17,589 bases of DNA from Deltaproteobacteria bacterium UBA796 (GTDB taxonomy: Bacteria; Myxococcota_A; UBA796). Under the pieces are notes generated by a model, which saw nothing but the letters and a program-made list of their open reading frames with translations, made no database searches and was not told the DNA's origin. Below are positions 15,329-17,589 of the stretch, one piece after another (position 1 is the first letter of the stretch; every line of letters begins with the position of its first letter). Location: NCBI GenBank assembly GCA_002296975.1, contig DBIS01000026.1:1-17589 (forward strand), in the 5' to 3' direction. The position numbers and the translations under genes were made by a program.

Positions 15329-15799
15329 ATGATCGGTGATGTCGATGACGATGGCTTGGATGATTTCCTTGTGGCCGCACCGGAGAGAAACCTTGATGGC
15401 GTTAAACGGGGCGCGGTCTATGTGCTCTCCGCCATGGGCTCTGGAGAGATCACGGCTGTTGCGAGCGCAGAACTTCACGGTTTAATAGACGACGGCCGCT
15501 TTGGGCTCGCGATGACTGGGATTGGCGATGCCGATGGCAGCGGTGCGGGCATTGCTATCGGGGCGCCGGGAGAGGGTCGGGGCAAGGTCTTTATGTTTAG
15601 TGGTGGGTTGGCTGGGGTGTACACCAGCGATGACGCCATTGGTCGGGTGGTCGGCGAGGCCTTCGGCGGTGGACTGGGCAGCGCGCTTGTGGGCAATATT
15701 GACTATGACGACGACGGTTTACTGGACCTCATTGTCGGCGCAGATGGTGGCGACAGTGGCGCAGGTGAGGTGGTCGTATTTTTAGGAGGAGGGCTATGA
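15329..15799 (+). CDS. FG-GAP repeat protein, C-terminal part of the interrupted gene
   Basis: Same frame as the upstream part. From ATG 15329 the piece has 156 residues with no signal peptide and carries three FG-GAP blades: GDVDDDGLDD (3-12), a weaker GDADGSGAG (66-74) and NIDYDDDGLLD (123-133), each followed by LVAAP/IGAP/IVGAD-type strands. A weak GGTGAG (15314-15319) lies 9 bases before the ATG, so restart 22 bases after the TGA is conceivable. The product would stay in the cytoplasm and could not close a propeller alone. It is best read as the tail of a ~650-residue lipoprotein, i.e. a pseudogene if the TGA is real. Its stop overlaps the next start (ATGA, 15796-15799). Confidence 0.7.
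   Translation: MIGDVDDDGLDDFLVAAPERNLDGVKRGAVYVLSAMGSGEITAVASAELHGLIDDGRFGLAMTGIGDADGSGAGIAIGAPGEGRGKVFMFSGGLAGVYTSDDAIGRVVGEAFGGGLGSALVGNIDYDDDGLLDLIVGADGGDSGAGEVVVFLGGGL
15784..15789 (+). promoter_or_regulatory. Strong ribosome binding site inside the preceding gene's end
   Basis: A perfect AGGAGG lies six bases before ATG 15796, inside the last codons of the FG-GAP tail. It is the strongest Shine-Dalgarno seen in the window and suggests this gene is translated well even though the upstream frame is interrupted. Confidence 0.8.
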
Positions 15800-16674
15800 T
15801 GGCTTGGTTGATATTGTGGGCGTTTACGGTCGCCCCTGTTTTGGCCGCAGATGATTGCCCTCAGCCGGCGTCTACGGCCACATTGGCGCAGCATATTTCG
15901 AGCGCTGATGTGGCATTTTCGACCATGGACGAAAATGCGTTTCGCTCGGCCCGATGGACGGCACAGCGGGCGATCAATTGCATGGGTGAGGCGATTCAGG
16001 CCGGCCAAGCGGCGGCCTATTACCGCATGGAGGCCCTTGGCAGCTTTTTGGACCAAAATCACGCCCAAACGGTCGGGTTTTTCAAGAGCATGCTCAGGGT
16101 CGCACCTCATTATTTGCTGCCCGACGCGATGGCGCCGGCTGGGCACCCTTTGCGGGTGGACTTTCAGGTGGCCGAAGGGTCGTTACCGCTGGTTGGCGAG
16201 CCGGTTCCGCGGCCTGTCGATGGGCTGATTCGGGTCGATGGCACAGTGGCCAAGGAATTTCCGATCGATCGGCCATATTTGTTTCAGCATCAGACGGATG
16301 GGGGTTTAATCAAACATTCGGCCGTGGTGGGAGTCGGTGCCAAAATACCGGCATACGACTCGGGTCGTGGCTTTCAGTCCGGTCGTACGCAAGGGCGGGC
16401 CAAGGCCTCGGTGGACAGGGCTCAACGTACCGGTGGCGCCATTTCGGTGAACGGACCCCTCGCCATTATTTCGGGAGGTGCTGCCTTGGTTAGCGGCATC
16501 ACATATGTGGTGGCCATGAGCAAGGCGGCTGAGTTTCATGACCCGTTGACATCTCAAGCCAAGCTGGACCGGTTGCGTGATAGCACCAATACCTTGGTGT
16601 GGATCAGCGGAAGCTTCGCCACGGTGGCCGTGAGTACGGGTGCTGCGGCCTTGGTGGTCGGCGGAAAGTTTTAA
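15796..16674 (+). CDS. Signal-bearing protein with helical N-domain, PEGA-like segment and two C-terminal membrane helices
   Basis: 292 residues. A strong ribosome site AGGAGG (15784-15789) precedes ATGATG at 15796/15799; either ATG is usable and the first overlaps the previous stop. A Sec signal (1-18, ending PVLAA) is followed by a helical, TPR-like region (~28-110) and a short beta segment, DGLIRVDGTVAKEFPIDRPY (142-161), that resembles a PEGA-type motif. Then come a basic stretch and two Gly/Ala-rich hydrophobic helices (~219-240 and ~267-290). It would be secreted and membrane-held. I do not recognise a named family; proteins with this plan are frequent beside kinases and surface lipoproteins in Myxococcota, stated from general familiarity. 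It sits between the FG-GAP gene and the kinase-like gene on one transcript. Confidence 0.8.
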   Translation: MMAWLILWAFTVAPVLAADDCPQPASTATLAQHISSADVAFSTMDENAFRSARWTAQRAINCMGEAIQAGQAAAYYRMEALGSFLDQNHAQTVGFFKSMLRVAPHYLLPDAMAPAGHPLRVDFQVAEGSLPLVGEPVPRPVDGLIRVDGTVAKEFPIDRPYLFQHQTDGGLIKHSAVVGVGAKIPAYDSGRGFQSGRTQGRAKASVDRAQRTGGAISVNGPLAIISGGAALVSGITYVVAMSKAAEFHDPLTSQAKLDRLRDSTNTLVWISGSFATVAVSTGAAALVVGGKF

Positions 16675-16677
16675 ACT

Positions 16678-17589
16678 GTGGACCTTCAATCCCGCGAATT
16701 GCGTCTGATTCAGCCCATTGATAGTGGCGACTTGGCCACAGTTTACGCTGCCACAGACCCTGGATATGCCCATGTGTCACGTGCAGTCGCTGTTTTTCAT
16801 GGTGATTTGGCCGATGTGGATGGCCTTGTGGCCGAGGTGGTTGCTCGGAATGACAATGCGCGTCGGGTAGAGCACCGGGGCTGTGTAAAGGCCGAAGGCG
16901 TGTACATGGTCGCTGGCCGGCCCTCCCTGGTGATGCCCTTGGTGGTTGGCAAGGACCTGGAGCGTGTGGCAAAGCGCGACGGCCTGCCCTGTGGGGTCAT
17001 GGCTCGGGTGATGGCGGGGGTGGTCGAGGTGTTGATCGCGGCCAAGGCCGAGGGCGTGGTGCATGGTTTGTTATGTCCTACCCGAGTACGTCTGGATGCC
17101 TCGGGGCAGGTTTGCGTTTTGTGTCTGGGTGCCAACAGCGATAGTTCTGTTGACTTAGCTGGGGCGTTGTACTCGGAAGAGCGTGCGAGCCGGCGGTATG
17201 CACCGCCAGAAATCGTGGGCGGAATGTTGACCTCCGCCTTGGATGTTTACGCGGTTGGGGCCATGCTTGTTCGCGGAATGTCTGGACGGCTCCCCAAGCG
17301 TGCGTCCAGACACAGTGCTGGACAGGCCACGGTGGCTGACGATTCCTATTCAAGGGTCGAGCTAGCGGGTGCAAGTCCTGCGATGGCCGATTTGGTCAAG
17401 GCGTGTATGGGGTTTCGGCCGGATTTACGTCCATATCTCGATGAGATTCACGGGGTCCTGGTGGCCGAGTCGATATCTGACGATGAGTGGCAGAGGTGGG
17501 TGAACGGCGCGGTGTTGTCGGTCACGGATAATTCAGAGTTGGCTTCTTTTGTTCCCCAGCCTGCCCCCGAGCCTGAGCCTGCCCCTGAG
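16678..17589 (+). CDS. Protein-kinase-fold protein, probable pseudokinase (partial, runs off right edge)
   Basis: The frame is open from GTG 16678 (stop of the previous gene at 16672-16674 in the same frame) to the window end, 304 codons. The kinase layout is recognisable: a glycine-loop remnant DSGDLATVYAATD (15-27), a VAIK-like strand RAVAVFHGD without Lys, HGLLCPTRVRL (129-139) where Hanks kinases have HRDLKPxNILL, VCVLCLG (145-151) in place of the DFG strand, then YAPPEIVGG (174-182), a well-kept SALDVYAVGAM (186-196) and RPDLRP (247-252). The catalytic Lys, HRD Asp and DFG Asp are all absent, so phosphotransfer is unlikely. A Pro/Glu linker begins at ~293, suggesting a further domain beyond the window. 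It is probably a cytoplasmic scaffold or regulator cotranscribed with the envelope protein 3 bases upstream. Confidence 0.75.
   Translation, partial: MDLQSRELRLIQPIDSGDLATVYAATDPGYAHVSRAVAVFHGDLADVDGLVAEVVARNDNARRVEHRGCVKAEGVYMVAGRPSLVMPLVVGKDLERVAKRDGLPCGVMARVMAGVVEVLIAAKAEGVVHGLLCPTRVRLDASGQVCVLCLGANSDSSVDLAGALYSEERASRRYAPPEIVGGMLTSALDVYAVGAMLVRGMSGRLPKRASRHSAGQATVADDSYSRVELAGASPAMADLVKACMGFRPDLRPYLDEIHGVLVAESISDDEWQRWVNGAVLSVTDNSELASFVPQPAPEPEPAPE

Larger units (their letters stand above)
14540..15796 (+). repeat. Seven FG-GAP/VCBS blades across the TGA
   Basis: Reading through the TGA, seven calcium-loop blades can be counted: four before (DDVDGDGDPD, GDLNGDGLAD, GDINGDGDAD, GDWTGDGIAD) and three after (GDVDDDGLDD, GDADGSGAG, NIDYDDDGLLD). 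Seven is the number in integrin-alpha-type propellers. Confidence 0.75.

Noticed and set aside
15305..15360. Selenocysteine decoding of the TGA
   Set aside because: No credible SECIS hairpin follows (only a 3-bp GGT/ACC stem), FG-GAP blades do not use selenocysteine, and the aligned position is not a Cys.
17078..17374. Minus-strand frame near the right edge
   Set aside because: The plus strand is open to the window end and carries kinase-fold motifs; the antisense frame has no domain.

Overview
The window is a compact bacterial segment, moderately GC-rich by eye, coding on both strands with no non-coding stretch over about 90 bases. I see no rRNA, tRNA, CRISPR array, insertion sequence or phage gene. 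It is packed with exported lipoproteins built from MopE-type Cys/Asp metal-binding repeats, thrombospondin type 3 repeats, FG-GAP/VCBS repeats and RCC1 repeats. It also has a signal-bearing membrane protein next to a kinase-like gene. This mix is typical of Myxococcota and other former Deltaproteobacteria (Bradymonadia- or Nannocystales-like lineages). That placement is inferred from gene content only.

Layout. (1) 3-1690, plus strand: the C-terminal end of a probable multihaem cytochrome c, overlapping by ATGA with an FGE-like (formylglycine-generating enzyme fold) lipoprotein. (2) 4855-1692, minus strand: a tight three-gene operon of a bacterioferritin-like diiron protein, an iron(III)-type ABC substrate-binding lipoprotein, and a CRTAC1-like FG-GAP/ASPIC-UnbV lipoprotein. 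(3) 4910-6343, plus strand: a lipoprotein with a thrombospondin type 3 stalk and a propeller-like head. (4) 7435-6368, minus strand: an ApaH/PrpE-like metallophosphoesterase. (5) 7521-12787, plus strand: a MopE-repeat/RCC1-propeller lipoprotein, a YyaL/SSP411-type CxxCH thioredoxin-domain protein carrying an export or lipoprotein signal, and an unrecognised 261-residue protein. (6) 13787-12792, minus strand: an AstE/AspA-type zinc carboxypeptidase-fold deacylase. (7) 13847-17589, plus strand: a MopE/FG-GAP lipoprotein interrupted by an in-frame TGA, a signal-bearing protein with two C-terminal membrane helices, and the start of a kinase-fold protein lacking the canonical catalytic residues, which runs off the right edge.

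How the genes may work together. Four unrelated loci encode one design: lipobox, acidic Ca2+- or metal-binding stalk, then a beta-propeller or propeller-like head. This suggests a set of surface-displayed, metal-stabilised heads. The ferritin/iron-binding operon and the multihaem cytochrome add an iron theme. The last operon links such a surface protein to an envelope protein and a kinase-like protein.

The points most worth a second look are the TGA that splits an otherwise seven-bladed propeller between blades 4 and 5, the kinase-fold protein that appears catalytically dead, the exported form of a normally cytoplasmic YyaL family, and the six-cysteine-pair RCC1 head.
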